NCBI GenBank assembly: GCA_963826105.1
Contig: CAWGWA010000003.1
Coordinates: 184,599 to 248,598 of the forward strand
Source of the DNA: WHTI01 sp963826105
Lineage (GTDB): Bacteria; Actinomycetota; CADDZG01; WHSQ01
Direction of reading: 5' to 3'
DNA length: 64,000 bases
The notes beneath the pieces are model-generated. The model was not told the DNA's origin. It worked only from the letters and a program-made list of their open reading frames with translations, and searched no databases. The position numbers and the translations under genes were made by a program. This document shows positions 44,874 through 56,261 of this stretch, in pieces; within the stretch, counting starts at the first letter, position 1, and each line of letters starts with the position of its first letter.

Positions 44874-44936
44874 GGACCAACCCTAGCCGGGGAAACGATC
44901 CCATCACCTGTTCTAAAACAGGCAAGGTAGGTCAAC

Positions 44937-45601
<665 letters not shown>

Positions 45602-45605
<4 letters not shown>

Positions 45606-47045
45606 TCTGCGTCCTCTGTCGTTGGTTCCGGTTGATCGACCGGGAGGGTCATCACGAACTTGGTCCCGGCCCCCGTCTTGCTCACGATCTCGACGCCGCC
45701 GTGATGCGCCTCGGCGATCGCCTTGACGATCGATAGACCTAGTCCCGCACCCTCCGAGCGCGTTCGGCCCTCAGAACCTCGGTGGAAACGCTCAAAGAGG
45801 TGCTGTCGTTCGGCCAACGGGATACCCGTGCCGTTGTCGTCAACCCAGAAACGCACGCTTCCGTTCTGCAGCTCCGAGCCGATCGCGGATCGCGCCGTCG
45901 GCCCCTGAATGCTGCATCGCGTTCTGCGCAAGTTGCATGATCGCCTGAGTCACACGCTGGCGATCCGCCACGATCCTTCCCTTGCCCACCGCGTCCAGCG
46001 TCCAGGTGCGATCGCCGAGCGCGGAGGCCTTCGTATGGAGCTCTTCGGTCAGGGTCGACACATCGACGGTGTCGAGGTTGAGGAAGTCGGGTCGCTCGGC
46101 GCGGGCCAGAAGTAAGAGGTCGCTGACGAAACGACTCATGCGGTCGAGTTCGTCCATAACGATGGCGAGGGACTTCTGGCGGTCCTCGGGATCACTGGAG
46201 AGGAGCTCTAGCTGGCCCTGGATGATCGTGATCGGAGTGCGCAACTCATGGCCGGCATCGTCGATGAGGCGCCGCTGCGCGACGAAGGCTTGCTCGAGGC
46301 GGTCGAGGAGATCGTTGAACGTCTGCGTCAGGTCCCCGATCTCGTCCTTCGACTCGATCGGAAGCCGACGCCGGAGATCCGACTCGGAGATGCCACGGGC
46401 GGCATTGCTGACCCTCGCTACCGGATGGAGGATGCGATCGGCGACCCTCCACGCGAGCACCGATCCGAATAGGAGCACTACGAAGCCGACACCGGCCGCG
46501 CCGAGGATCGCCGGCGCGATCTCTTGCTCGATCTGATCTCGGAAAACGGCGGTCACGAAAACGCCCCTCGCCTCCCCGTCGGCCAGCACCGGAACCGCCA
46601 GGAAGTCGACCGGCCCTGCCGGAGTATCGATCCGACCTCTCTGGGATTCGGTCAGAGTCGCCCATCGAGCGGTCAGATCGGCATCGCGGTCGAGTCGGTA
46701 CGGAACCTCCTCCGGGCTTCGCAGGAACGGTTGACCGTCAACGTAAGCGACCTGGACTTCGGCCCGACCCGGGATGTTCCCGTCGAGGAAGACATTGAAG
46801 ATTCGTCGGACACGCCCTTCGAACGGTTGACCGGTCTGCGGATCATTGCCGGTCGAGAGTTGAGTCAGTTCCTGGGCTTCCCGAGTGAGGTCGTTGTCGA
46901 TCTCTCTGTCGATGCGGTGAACGAGGATGATCCTCACCACGAATACCGATGCGGCCGCCGCGAGCGCCAGAAGCACTATCGACGAAGCGATCAGGCGCAG
47001 CCGGATGCCCGAGAACCATCGCCTCGAGCGCGGTGGGCTCGACAT
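45602..47045 (-). CDS. Sensor histidine kinase (frameshift near 45886)
   Basis: The ATG at 47045 (MSSPPRSRRWFSGIRLRLIA) is one base after the Asp-rich gene stop. Layout: membrane helix 1 (about 18-42), an extracytoplasmic sensor of about 130 residues, membrane helix 2 (178-198), HAMP (200-252), dimerisation box LIDDAGHELRTPITIIQGQL (H266), N-box QLAQNAMQHSGADG. The frame then breaks near 45886 and resumes as IGSELQNGSVRFWVDDNGTG with the G1/G2 boxes (EGAGLGLSIVKAIAEAHHG). Adding one CG in CCGCGCG gives a continuous kinase of about 480 residues. A longer ORF upstream in this frame is a repeat shadow. Confidence 0.85.
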
Positions 47046-47046
47046 C

Positions 47047-47430
47047 TCAGTCGTCATCGGTCCCGTCGTCTCCGCTGCCGGGACCGGAGCTGTCGTCGTC
47101 ATCGGTCCCGTCGTCTCCGCTGCCGGGACCGGAGCTGTCGTCATCGTCGTCGTCTCCGCTGCCGGGACCGGAGCTGTCGTCATCGTCACCCGCCGGGACC
47201 GCGGTCGGGCCCGAAACCGCCTCTGCGCCGTCATCGTCATCGTCGCGGTCGTCCTTGTCGCCGCGGTCGTCCTTGTCGTCTCGGTCCTTCTTGACATCCG
47301 CCTCGCCGCCCTCGACCTCGATCGGGGCCACCAGCGTTCTGGCCGGGGCCCGTGACAGGGCGGCCACCGACAGCCCCACGACGAGACCCACGAGGGCGAG
47401 AGCCAGGAGCAGCGCGATCCGTGTCCTCAT
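47047..47430 (-). CDS. Secreted or anchored Asp-rich repeat protein
   Basis: 127 residues: signal or anchor helix MRTRIALLLALALVGLVVGL to about residue 26, then a short linker, a mixed charge block (KKDRDDKDDRGDKDDRDDDD) and tandem copies of a unit with DDDSSGPGSGDD (three copies near 85-127). The protein is extremely acidic, with a tail made almost only of Asp, Ser, Gly and Pro. It could bind divalent metal or act as a flexible extracytoplasmic sensor partner for the kinase that follows one base later. The repeat is shared with the protein at 48556. No known family recognised. Confidence 0.8.
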   Translation of the reverse strand: MRTRIALLLALALVGLVVGLSVAALSRAPARTLVAPIEVEGGEADVKKDRDDKDDRGDKDDRDDDDDGAEAVSGPTAVPAGDDDDSSGPGSGDDDDDDSSGPGSGDDGTDDDDSSGPGSGDDGTDDD

Positions 47431-47510
47431 GGGTCCTTTCTCTCAGGCACGCATGTGGGCTTCGTGAGGCCAGCATGAGAAGTCTCTTACTTTCCCCGAG
47501 ATAAGAGCGT

Positions 47511-47530
47511 TCTCACGCAAGTCTCATCGA
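47511..47530. promoter_or_regulatory. TCTCA direct-repeat box, probable response-regulator site (copy 1)
   Basis: TCTCACGCAAGTCTCATCGA contains two TCTCA half-sites 11 bases apart (one helical turn), as used by OmpR/PhoB-type dimers. It lies between the divergent Asp-rich operon (start 47430) and the kinase gene (start 47588). A second copy, identical in 17 of 20 bases, is at 48469-48488. Confidence 0.65.
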
Positions 47531-47587
47531 CCCCTTAGGCCCGATGGGCATCTTGGCCCTGACAGCAGCCGAATCCAGGAGCCGAGA

Positions 47588-48457
47588 TTGAGCGACAGCC
47601 GCTGGAATTTCCAAGAAGGTGACGAGATCGTCGCCGGGCGCCACGCCCTGCAGCTACTCGGGGGTGGCAACCGCTACGAGGCCTATCTGGCGTGGGACGA
47701 CGACCTGCACGCCATCGTCGTCGCCAAACTCCTCCGCCCGGACGCGGTCGAGGACGCCGGTGCCCTGCGAACCCTGAAGGCGGAAGCCGACGTGCTGAGG
47801 GCACTGGCCCACCCCGTCCTGCTCCGTTCGTTCGGCGTCGTGGCCGACGGCCCACGGCCTCATCTAGTCCTCGAGCACCTCGAGGGCCCGCGTCTTTCAA
47901 CTCTCCTCCGCAAGCAGCGGAAGCTTGCCATCGAGCAGGCCGTACCCCTCGGCGTCCAACTCTCCTCCGCCCTCATCTACATGCATCGCAACGCGACCGT
48001 GCACCTCGATGTGAAGCCCAAGAACATCATCATGAGCGGGCCGCCCCGGTTGATCGACCTCTCGGTCGCACGCTCGTTCGATGCGGCCGCTGCGATCACG
48101 ACGCTGATCGGAACGGACGCTTACATGGCCCCGGAACAATGCGAACCGAAACTCCTCGGGGGCTCAGGGCCGGCATCCGATGTCTGGGGCTGGGGCGTGA
48201 CGATGTACGAGGCGTTGACCGGGCGGCTGCCGTTCCCCCGCGTTCCCGACTCCGACGGGAACGATCGCTTCCCTCAACTGCACCTCGAACCGGCGCCGAT
48301 GGACGAAACGCCGGACCGCCTGGTCGAACTGATCATGAGCACGCTCGCCAAGCGGGCAGACGAACGACCGGACATGGAGGAGGTGGCTGCCGATCTCGAG
48401 GAGATGTCGGCGATGCTCCCCCGCCGGTTCGTACTCAACCGACTTCGGCCCCGGTGA
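47588..48457 (+). CDS. Serine/threonine protein kinase (Hanks-type, single domain)
   Basis: 289 residues from a TTG at 47588. The kinase core shows an AIVVAKLL Lys (K47), the catalytic loop VHLDVKPKNIIM (D141, K143, N146; HLD in place of HRD) and LIDLSVARS (D157; DLS in place of DFG), then GTDAYMAPEQC, SDVWGWGVTMYEALTGRLPF and the final RADERPDMEEVA Arg. All residues needed for phosphotransfer appear present. There is no membrane helix or PASTA domain. It lies between two Asp-rich genes and shares the upstream box, so it probably belongs to the same regulon. Confidence 0.9.
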   Translation: MSDSRWNFQEGDEIVAGRHALQLLGGGNRYEAYLAWDDDLHAIVVAKLLRPDAVEDAGALRTLKAEADVLRALAHPVLLRSFGVVADGPRPHLVLEHLEGPRLSTLLRKQRKLAIEQAVPLGVQLSSALIYMHRNATVHLDVKPKNIIMSGPPRLIDLSVARSFDAAAAITTLIGTDAYMAPEQCEPKLLGGSGPASDVWGWGVTMYEALTGRLPFPRVPDSDGNDRFPQLHLEPAPMDETPDRLVELIMSTLAKRADERPDMEEVAADLEEMSAMLPRRFVLNRLRPR

Positions 48458-48458
48458 G

Positions 48459-48488
48459 GTGAGAGACCTCTCACGCGCATCTCATCGA
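48459..48488. promoter_or_regulatory. TCTCA direct-repeat box (copy 2) overlapping a palindrome
   Basis: TCTCACGCGCATCTCATCGA at 48469-48488 matches the copy at 47511-47530 in 17 of 20 bases; only the three central bases differ. A perfect inverted repeat GTGAGAG-AC-CTCTCAC (48459-48474) overlaps its left half. It lies 67 bases before the ATG of the second Asp-rich gene, similar to the 57 bases between copy 1 and the kinase start. Confidence 0.65.
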
Positions 48489-48555
48489 GGAATCACCTGA
48501 GGTGGCAACGATGAATGAGTCAGATGAAACACGCGGGCACAAGGAAGGAGAAACG

Positions 48556-49076
48556 ATGAGTACAGGAAGGATCGCGATCGGGCTCCTGGCCTTCTCACTT
48601 GCAGTAGGTCTCGGAGTGGCAGCGTTCGCCGGGGGTCAGGCACCTCAGCGGATCGATGCTGTGAACGTCAGCGACGATGATGACGACAAAGCCATCAAGC
48701 GCCGCGACGACGCGAACAACGATCTCGTCGGCGTAAACGACGACGATGACGACCAGAACAAGGGTCGTGGTGGGGATGACGACAACACCCGTGGTGACGA
48801 TGGCACCAACGGTGGAGACAACACCGGTGACTTCGACACCAGCGGGACGAATACCGAAACGAACGGGACCGACACCGGAACGAACGGTGATAACGACACC
48901 GGAACGAACGGGACCAACACCGGAACGAACGGTGATAACGACACCGGAACTAACGGGACCGACACCGGACGAACGGTGGCAACGACGACGGCGACGATGA
49001 CAGCAGTGGCCCGGGTTCGGGCGACAGTGGCCACGACAATGACGGCAACAGTGGCCACGGAGGCTCGAACGGCTGA
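48556..49076 (+). CDS. Secreted or anchored Asp/Asn/Thr/Gly-rich repeat protein (frameshift near 48969)
   Basis: The ATG at 48556 follows AAGGAAGGAG. Signal or anchor helix MSTGRIAIGLLAFSLAVGLG, then Asp-rich blocks (VSDDDDDKA, VNDDDDDQNKG) and a 15-residue repeat built of DTGTNGDN and DTGTNGTN units (48840-48970 in the DNA). The uncorrected frame becomes Thr/Ala-rich after 48969. One A restored in GGAACG yields NDDGDDDSSGPGSGDSGHDN and a stop at 49076, just before a terminator. The SSGPGSGD motif then matches the repeats of 47047-47430. About 173 residues, extremely acidic, no family recognised. Tandem-repeat DNA may be copy-number variable. Confidence 0.75.
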
Positions 49077-49096
49077 GTCACCAACCACCAGCAACG

Positions 49097-49129
49097 AAAA
49101 GGAGCCCCGCGGGATCCGGGGCTCCTTTT
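49097..49129. terminator. Rho-independent-type terminator hairpin
   Basis: AAAAGGAGCCCCG and its exact complement form a 13-base stem around a seven-base loop (CGGGATC), with A-rich and T-rich edges so that it works in both directions. It follows the repaired stop of the Asp-rich gene (49076) by 20 bases and faces the convergent enoyl-CoA hydratase gene (ends 49146). Its place supports the corrected end of the Asp-rich gene. Confidence 0.9.
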
Positions 49130-49145
49130 CCATTCCGGATCGCCT

Positions 49146-49921
49146 CTAGCGGTTACCCCACTCCGGCTCGCGCTTGTCGTTGAAGGCATCGATCCCCTCT
49201 TTGCGATCCTGGGTGACGATCACGCGTTCCCACGATTCGTGCTCGACCTCGATCCCGTCCTCGATGCCGTAGCCGAAGGCCGACTCGATCGCACGCTTTG
49301 CCTCGCGCACCGCGACGGGTGAGGACTTGCAGATATCACGCGCCATCGCCAGCGAGGCACTGTCGAGTTCGGCTCGGGGCACGACCTGAGCGATCAAGCC
49401 CATGTCCTTACCCTCCTGCGCGTCGAACCGCCGGCCCTGGAAGATGAGTTCCTTCGCCTTGGCTTCGCCCACCTTGCGCGGCAGTAGCTGCGTGCCTCCG
49501 CCCGCAGGTAGCAATCCAACACGGACCTCCGGTAGGCCGAGGACCGTTCCCTCGGCGGCGGTGATGATGTCGCAGTTCAAGGCGAGCTCGAACCCGCCTC
49601 CAAGCGCGAACCCGAACACCGAACAGATGGTCGGCTGCGGCACGGTTCGGAGTTGTTGGAAGACGCCGCGGATCTGTCGCCGGTTCGAATAGAAGTCCTC
49701 GAGCTCGAAGGTTCCTCGCTCCTTGAGATCCGCTCCGACGCAGAACGCTTTCTCGCCCTCACCCTCAGGATCATGACCCAGATATCGGGCCGGGAGCCGA
49801 CCTCCCGGAAGGCCTCGGTCAGCTCGTCGGCCAGGGCCCCGGACAACGCGTTGAGTGCTTCCGGGCGGTCGAGCGAGACGATCCCGACCTGATCCTCCGT
49901 CTCCAGCTTCACCATTGCCAT
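49146..49921 (-). CDS. Enoyl-CoA hydratase/isomerase (frameshift near 49764)
   Basis: The ATG at 49921 opens MAMVKLETEDQVGIVSLDRP then EALNALSGALADELTEAFRE. The frame breaks after VMILR near 49764 and resumes as GEGEKAFCVGADLKERG (oxyanion-hole GADL), then FGFALGGGFELALNCD and GLPEVRVGLLPAGGGTQLLP to 49146. One G restored in a GGGG run joins them. About 258 residues, normal for crotonases. It likely hydrates enoyl-CoA in fatty acid or branched-chain degradation. Confidence 0.86.
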
Positions 49922-49943
49922 CGCCAGAGACTATCGGGCCTCT

Positions 49944-50378
49944 CTAGGGGATCGTGAGGCGGCCGTCGTCACCGATCGGAAAACCGGGATTGTGGGCGAT
50001 CTCCCACAGGTAGCCGTCGGGATCGGCGAAGTATCCGGAGGTGCCTCCCCAATCGAGCAATCTGGCCGGCCTGGCGATCGAGCCGCCGGCAGCCTCCGCC
50101 TCATTCAGGAATCGGGCGACGTCATCGGCCGCCTCCACGTTGATCGCTAACGTGATCCCATCGAACGAGCCTCTCTTCGGATCCTCGATATCGGCGTCGG
50201 CGGCCAGTTCCTCGAACGGGAAGAGCCCAAGATTCGTATCGACCGTGCGGAACCAGACGATCTCGCCCTCGACCGACGATTCGCAGCGCTCCCATCCGAG
50301 CGCGGTGTAGAACGCGACCGATCGCTCGAGGTCGGCTACTCCGAGCGTGACGAGACCGAGTCTTGCCGGGATCGGCAT
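49944..50378 (-). CDS. VOC-family (glyoxalase/bleomycin resistance) protein
   Basis: 144 residues starting MPIPARLGLVTLGVADLERS with two beta-alpha-beta-beta-beta modules. The metal-ligand positions read G(Y)FADPDGYLWEIAHNP near the end (Glu), and a His/Gln position in LGLVTLGVADL is not conserved. The role is unknown; glyoxalase-like dioxygenase, isomerase or binding protein are all possible. Confidence 0.85.
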   Translation of the reverse strand: MPIPARLGLVTLGVADLERSVAFYTALGWERCESSVEGEIVWFRTVDTNLGLFPFEELAADADIEDPKRGSFDGITLAINVEAADDVARFLNEAEAAGGSIARPARLLDWGGTSGYFADPDGYLWEIAHNPGFPIGDDGRLTIP

Positions 50379-50387
50379 ACGAACCTC

Positions 50388-50699
50388 CTAGACGTAGACG
50401 GCCAGAGCTATCAGCGGGATCGCAAAGCAGGTCCCCGAAAGCCCCAACCACAATGATCCTCGAGAGAACCACCAGATGCCGAAGGGACCGGCCGCCAGAG
50501 CCAGGCCCGAACCGAATGCCGTGAGCCACGACGATCGCACCTGCTCCGGGCTGGGGGCCGAGAAGATCTCAACCCCTTCCCAGAACGCGAGAAGAAAGAG
50601 CCACGAGGCAACCGCGCTGGTGATCAACACCCACACGACCGCTCCCGCGATCGCACCTGCGGACCAACGACTGCCGGATACCTGGGAGGTCTGCGTCAT
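50388..50699 (-). CDS. Three-helix small membrane protein, unknown function
   Basis: 103 residues, start MTQTSQVSGSRWSAGAIAGA, with three membrane helices (near 14-40, 60-78 and 82-101). It lies 9 bases upstream of the VOC gene on the same strand. No family recognised. Confidence 0.65.
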   Translation of the reverse strand: MTQTSQVSGSRWSAGAIAGAVVWVLITSAVASWLFLLAFWEGVEIFSAPSPEQVRSSWLTAFGSGLALAAGPFGIWWFSRGSLWLGLSGTCFAIPLIALAVYV

Positions 50700-50719
50700 A
50701 ACGCCCTCCTAAGAACGTC

Positions 50720-52260
50720 CTATACGGGAGGTACCCCATGGCGCCGAGTTGAAAAGTGGCGATCCTTGCCGGCCGCGAGGTCGAGCCGGCGGATCAGGTC
50801 GTCGCGGAGGTCGTCCGGCTGCACGACCGCGTCGATGACGTTCTCGGAGGCGAGATGCAGGAGCTCGATGTCCTCCTCGTACTCCGCCCGCTTGCTCGCG
50901 ATGAACTCGGCGCGCTCGACGTCATCGGTGATCGCTTGGATCTTGTTGAAGTAGACCGCGTTAACCGCTGGCTCGGGTCCCATGACCGCGATCCACGCGG
51001 TCGGCAGCGCGATGTCGCGTCGGGCTCGAACGCCTGGACCGCCCATCGCGTAGAGGCCGGCGCCGTACGCCTTGCGGACCACTACGCAGAACTTCGGCAC
51101 CGTCGCCTCACTGACCGCGGTGATCATCTTGGCGCCGTGACGGATGATCCCCTGGCGCTCGACCGAGGTCCCGATCATGAAGCCGGGAACATCGGAGAGG
51201 AAGACCAAGGGGATGTTGAACGCGTCGCATAGCCAGATGAAGCGGGCGGCCTTGTCGGCCGAGTCGACGAACAGCACCCCGCCCTTCGCTGGCCGGCTGA
51301 TTTGCGACGACACCGACGACCCGACCGTCCATGCGTCCGAGGCCGGTGATCAGTTCCTTGGCGAAGTCTGGCTTGATCTCGAAGAAGCTCTCCTCATCGA
51401 GGAGCCCGGCGATGAACCCGTACATGTCGAACGCAGCGGACTCTTCCTTCGGCACCAACTCGGCGAGCGGACCTCGATAGGACGCCGGTCGACCTTCGAC
51501 CCGCTCGGGAAGGCCCTGCCAGTTCTGCGGGAAGTAAGTGAGGTAGCCGCGCGCTGCTTCGATCGCGGCCTTGTCGTCGGCGCAGAGAAGATCGCCGCAG
51601 CCGGAGATCTCGCAGTGCATCCGGGCGCCACCCATCTCTTCGAGGGTGACCTTCTCGCCGATGACCTCTTCGGCCATGCGAGGCGAGCCGAGGTACATCG
51701 ACGCGTTGCCATCAACCATGAACACGACGTCGCAGAACGCGGGGATGTACGCGCCACCCGCGGCCGACGGCCCGAACAGACAACAGACCTGCGGGATCTT
51801 GCCCGGACGCCTGGACCTGGTTGTAGAAGATCTTGCCGGCACCCCGGCGGCCGGGGAACAGATCGACCTGGTCGGTGATCCTGGCGCCCGCCGAGTCGAC
51901 CAGGTAAACGAGCGGGTGCTCGTGCTTCCGGGCGAGCTCGATGATGCGGATGATCTTCTCGACCGTCCGGGCCCCCCACGAGCCCGCCTTCACGGTGGAA
52001 TCGTTCGCCATGACCGCGACCGGACGCCCGTTGATGGTCCCGACCCCGGTTACAACGCCATCGGCCGGGAGATCGCCGGCCAGGGCGTTGACCAGAAGCC
52101 CGTTCTCGACGAACGAATCGGCGTCATCGAGCAGGAGGCGCAGGCGATCGCGGACGAACAGCTTCCCCGCCGCGGCGTTCTTCTCGTGGTACCGCTCGGC
52201 GCCCCCCTTCAGGGTCCGCTCGGCGACCTCGCCCAGATCGTGCTTCCTTCCCTCAGCCAT
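50720..52260 (-). CDS. Acyl-CoA carboxylase carboxyltransferase (frameshifts near 51808 and 51287)
   Basis: The ATG at 52260 (MAEGRKHDLGEVAERTLKGG) reads through NDSTVKAGSWGARTVEKI and SAGARITDQVDLFPGRRGAG to IFYNQVQA. The frame breaks near 51808 and continues as KIPQVCCLFGPSAAGGAYIP to VVGVVANQPAS. A second break near 51287 leads to AKGGVLFVDSADKAARFIWL and a normal end, RRHGVPPV, at 50720. The second break is cured by one CG in AGCGCGAAG; the first by one CG or by removing one G. About 513 residues, a PccB-type carboxyltransferase. It would work with the biotin carboxylase/BCCP encoded at 53398 on a short acyl-CoA. Confidence 0.87.
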
Positions 52261-52346
52261 GGACGAATCGTACTAGCCGGGGGCCGAGGGACTCTGGAGG
52301 ACGGCGAAGCAGTGCCTTATGGGACATAAGGGCGTAGCTTGGTTCC

Positions 52347-52514
52347 ATGAGTCACGGATGGGAACCTGTCGCGCCGAAGCGATCCGCCGGCACCGAGCTC
52401 GGCGACCACTTCAAGGTCGACCAGAGCCGCGAAGGCGCCGAGCGTTCGCGCCGAGTGAGCGAGGGCATGCGCAAGAGACGCTCGTTCTGGAAACGCCTCC
52501 TTCGGAAGAGCTAG
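52347..52514 (+). CDS. 55-residue basic small protein
   Basis: This short ORF reads MSHGWEPVAPKRSAGTELGD and ends in SEGMRKRRSFWKRLLRKS. It has a basic, amphipathic C-terminal half and lies in the gap between the divergent carboxyltransferase start (52260) and the BirA end (52584). Its length, third-codon GC and unbroken frame support coding. No family recognised. It could associate with the membrane or nucleic acid. Confidence 0.55.
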   Translation: MSHGWEPVAPKRSAGTELGDHFKVDQSREGAERSRRVSEGMRKRRSFWKRLLRKS

Positions 52515-52583
52515 CCGAGTCGAGACTTAGCCGCTCTTTCCACGTCAGTCGTCGTATGCGCGACTCACGTGGAAATAACGACG

Positions 52584-53378
52584 CTAGCCGGGGCGCAGCG
52601 ACGTGATCTCGCCGGAGGCGACCGCGATGGTTCCGGAGGGGGTCGACAGTTCCAGGGATCCGTCATCCAGGAGCCTGGTGGCGGTCCCGGTCAGCGTGTT
52701 GCCGTCCGAGTTGGTCACCGTGACCTCACCGCCGAGCACCGACGAGCGCGCCATCGCGTCCGAGACCACCGCGGCGGCATCGACCGGATAGCGGGATTCG
52801 AGCGCGATGAGGATGGCGGCTAGGAGTTGCTCACGTGACGGTGGGAACCGCTCCCCTCGTTTGGCCAGCTCGATACCGATCGAAGTCGCTCGGGACCGCA
52901 ACTCCTCCGGGAAGTCACTCTCCTCAAGGGTCACGTTCACGCCCATCCCGGCGACCAATGCTTGGATCCGGGAGGAACCGGAGCGGCTTTCGACGAGGAT
53001 GCCCGCCACCTTCTTGCCGTCGATCTCGATGTCGTTCGGCCATTTGATCTTGCAGGAGAGCTCGGTCACCGCCTCGATCGCCTCTGCAGCAGCGACGCCG
53101 AGGGCGGTCGTGATCAGTCCAAGGTCACCTTCGGGACGCAGCACGATCGAGAACAGAAGCGATGCTCCGGGAACACCGACCCACTCTCGACCCCAGCGTC
53201 CCCTGCCGGTCCGCTGGTGATCGGCAACGAACACGGTCCCCTCGGTCGCGTTCGCCTCCGCTCTATCCAGAGCATCGAGGTTGGTCGAGCCGGTCTCCTC
53301 GACCGCGATGAGTGGATCGCCGAAGCGCCCGACCCTGAGGGCCTGGAACTGCTCGGTCCGGAAAGCGGTCGGCTCCAT
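52584..53378 (-). CDS. birA: Biotin--[acetyl-CoA-carboxylase] ligase
   Basis: Starting at the ATG at 53378 (MEPTAFRTEQFQALRVGRFG) gives 264 residues; an ATG at 53399 would overlap the divergent carboxylase start. Motifs of the biotin protein ligase domain: ETGSTNLDAL, the ATP/biotin loop DHQRTGRGRWGREWVG, KIKWPNDIEIDGKKVAGILV and GMGVNVT. There is no N-terminal HTH, so it is a group I, non-regulatory ligase. It attaches biotin to the BCCP domain of the adjacent carboxylase. Confidence 0.93.
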   Translation of the reverse strand: MEPTAFRTEQFQALRVGRFGDPLIAVEETGSTNLDALDRAEANATEGTVFVADHQRTGRGRWGREWVGVPGASLLFSIVLRPEGDLGLITTALGVAAAEAIEAVTELSCKIKWPNDIEIDGKKVAGILVESRSGSSRIQALVAGMGVNVTLEESDFPEELRSRATSIGIELAKRGERFPPSREQLLAAILIALESRYPVDAAAVVSDAMARSSVLGGEVTVTNSDGNTLTGTATRLLDDGSLELSTPSGTIAVASGEITSLRPG

Positions 53379-53383
53379 CTGCG

Positions 53384-53390
53384 TAGGATA
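53384..53390. promoter_or_regulatory. Shared, symmetrical -10 element of divergent leaderless promoters
   Basis: TAGGATA reads as a -10 box on both strands: TAGGAT toward the carboxylase ATG at 53398 and TATCCT toward the birA ATG at 53378. The distances (8 and 6 bases to the ATGs) fit transcripts starting at or near the start codons, consistent with the absence of ribosome sites. This ties carboxylase and ligase expression together. Confidence 0.5.
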
Positions 53391-53397
53391 GGCGTCC

Positions 53398-55137
<1,740 letters not shown>

Positions 55138-55654
55138 ATGGAGATCCGGAAGCGCGCCCGAGGACTACGCCGCACTCGGTGACATCACCGTCGATGCCTA
55201 CAGGGGACTAGACCCCGCCAGCGATCCCAACACGCTCAGCAACCTTGGTGCTGACTATCTCGAGACCCTGAGAGACGTCTCCGATCGTGCGGCCAAGGCG
55301 GTCCTACTCGCCGCCTTCGATCCAGAGCCGATCGGTTGCGTCCTCTACGTCCCCGGCCCCGGCGAGTACGCCGAGTTCGAGGACCTCGACGTAGCTGGGA
55401 TCAGGATGTTGGCAGTCGCCGCGGGAGCGCGAACCAAGGGCGTGGGCCGCGCTCTGACACAGGCCTGCCTGGATCGTGCCCGTACCGACGGCTTCCGTGC
55501 AGTCGTGCTTCACACGATGGGCTCGTCGATCACCGCCCGCCACCTCTACGAAGACATGGGATTCGTCCGGGCCCCGGCCCGAGACTGGTATCCCGATCCC
55601 GACGTCTTCCTTATGGGCTATGAGTACCGACTTGCGGCCAAGCGCGGCCGCTAG
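55138..55654 (+). CDS. GNAT-family N-acetyltransferase (frameshift near 55155)
   Basis: The ATG at 55138 directly follows the carboxylase TAG. The first codons read MEIRKR; the frame breaks near 55155 and continues as APEDYAALGDITVDAYRGLD. Adding one GC in AAGCGCGCGCCC restores the usual start MEIRKRAPEDYAALG. The acetyl-CoA-binding signature is VAAGARTKGVGRALTQACL, with a conserved end (RHLYEDMGFVRAPARDWYPD). About 172 residues. Substrate unknown. Confidence 0.85.
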
Positions 55655-55805
55655 TCCATCAACAGCTTCGCCTGATCGATCAGCAAGACACCCCTCTATC
55701 CCGGAGGTGCAGGAACGAGCGCCGGGGAACGTTGACTTACTTAGCCGTTTGTTGGAGCGTACCTAGCGGCCCACTTGAAGCCCCAACGCAGCCAAGGAGG
55801 CAAGG

Positions 55806-56261
55806 ATGAACCTGTACGAGATCCTGCTTTTCGTTCACATCACCTCGGTAGTCGTGTGGGTTGGAGGCTCCATCGCACTCCAGGTCGTCGGCGGTCGCTT
55901 CGCGGCGGCGAAGGACCCGGTCGCGTCGGCCGCCTATGGGCAGCACACCGCGGATGTCGGTACGAAGATCTTCATGCCCGCCTCGATCCTCGTTCTCGCG
56001 AGCGGCATCTGGATGGTCGCCGACGCCGGCATCCCCTGGGAAGAGCCTTTCGTCGTCTACGGCATCGTCGCGATCGTGGTCACGACAGTCGTCGGTGCTG
56101 CCTTTCTTGGCCCTCAGGCCGCCAAGCTGGCAACCCTCGTTCAGGAGAAAGGACCGGCGGCACCCGAGGTCGACGCCGCGACGAAGAAGTTCCTCACAGT
56201 CGCGCGCATCGACACAGTGATCCTGCTGAGCGCCATCTTCATGATGGCGGTTAAGCCCTAG
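55806..56261 (+). CDS. DUF2269 membrane protein
   Basis: 151 residues, four membrane helices, beginning MNLYEILLFVHITSVVVWVG with the HI(T)SVVVWVG His of DUF2269, and TVARIDTVILLSAIFMMAVK near the end. Function unknown; the His may hold haem or a metal as in related integral membrane proteins. An AAGGAGG ribosome site precedes the ATG. The stop overlaps that of the convergent hydrolase. Confidence 0.85.
   Translation: MNLYEILLFVHITSVVVWVGGSIALQVVGGRFAAAKDPVASAAYGQHTADVGTKIFMPASILVLASGIWMVADAGIPWEEPFVVYGIVAIVVTTVVGAAFLGPQAAKLATLVQEKGPAAPEVDAATKKFLTVARIDTVILLSAIFMMAVKP

Noticed and set aside
45840..47297. N-terminal extension of the histidine kinase to 47297
   Set aside because: The extension is Thr/Ala-rich repeat sequence read from the Asp-rich gene in another frame. 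The ATG at 47045, one base after the Asp-rich stop, is the better start.
48840..48975. Tandem DNA repeats as a CRISPR array
   Set aside because: The repeats are in a coding frame, have no unique spacers, and encode a DTGTNG(D/T)N protein repeat.
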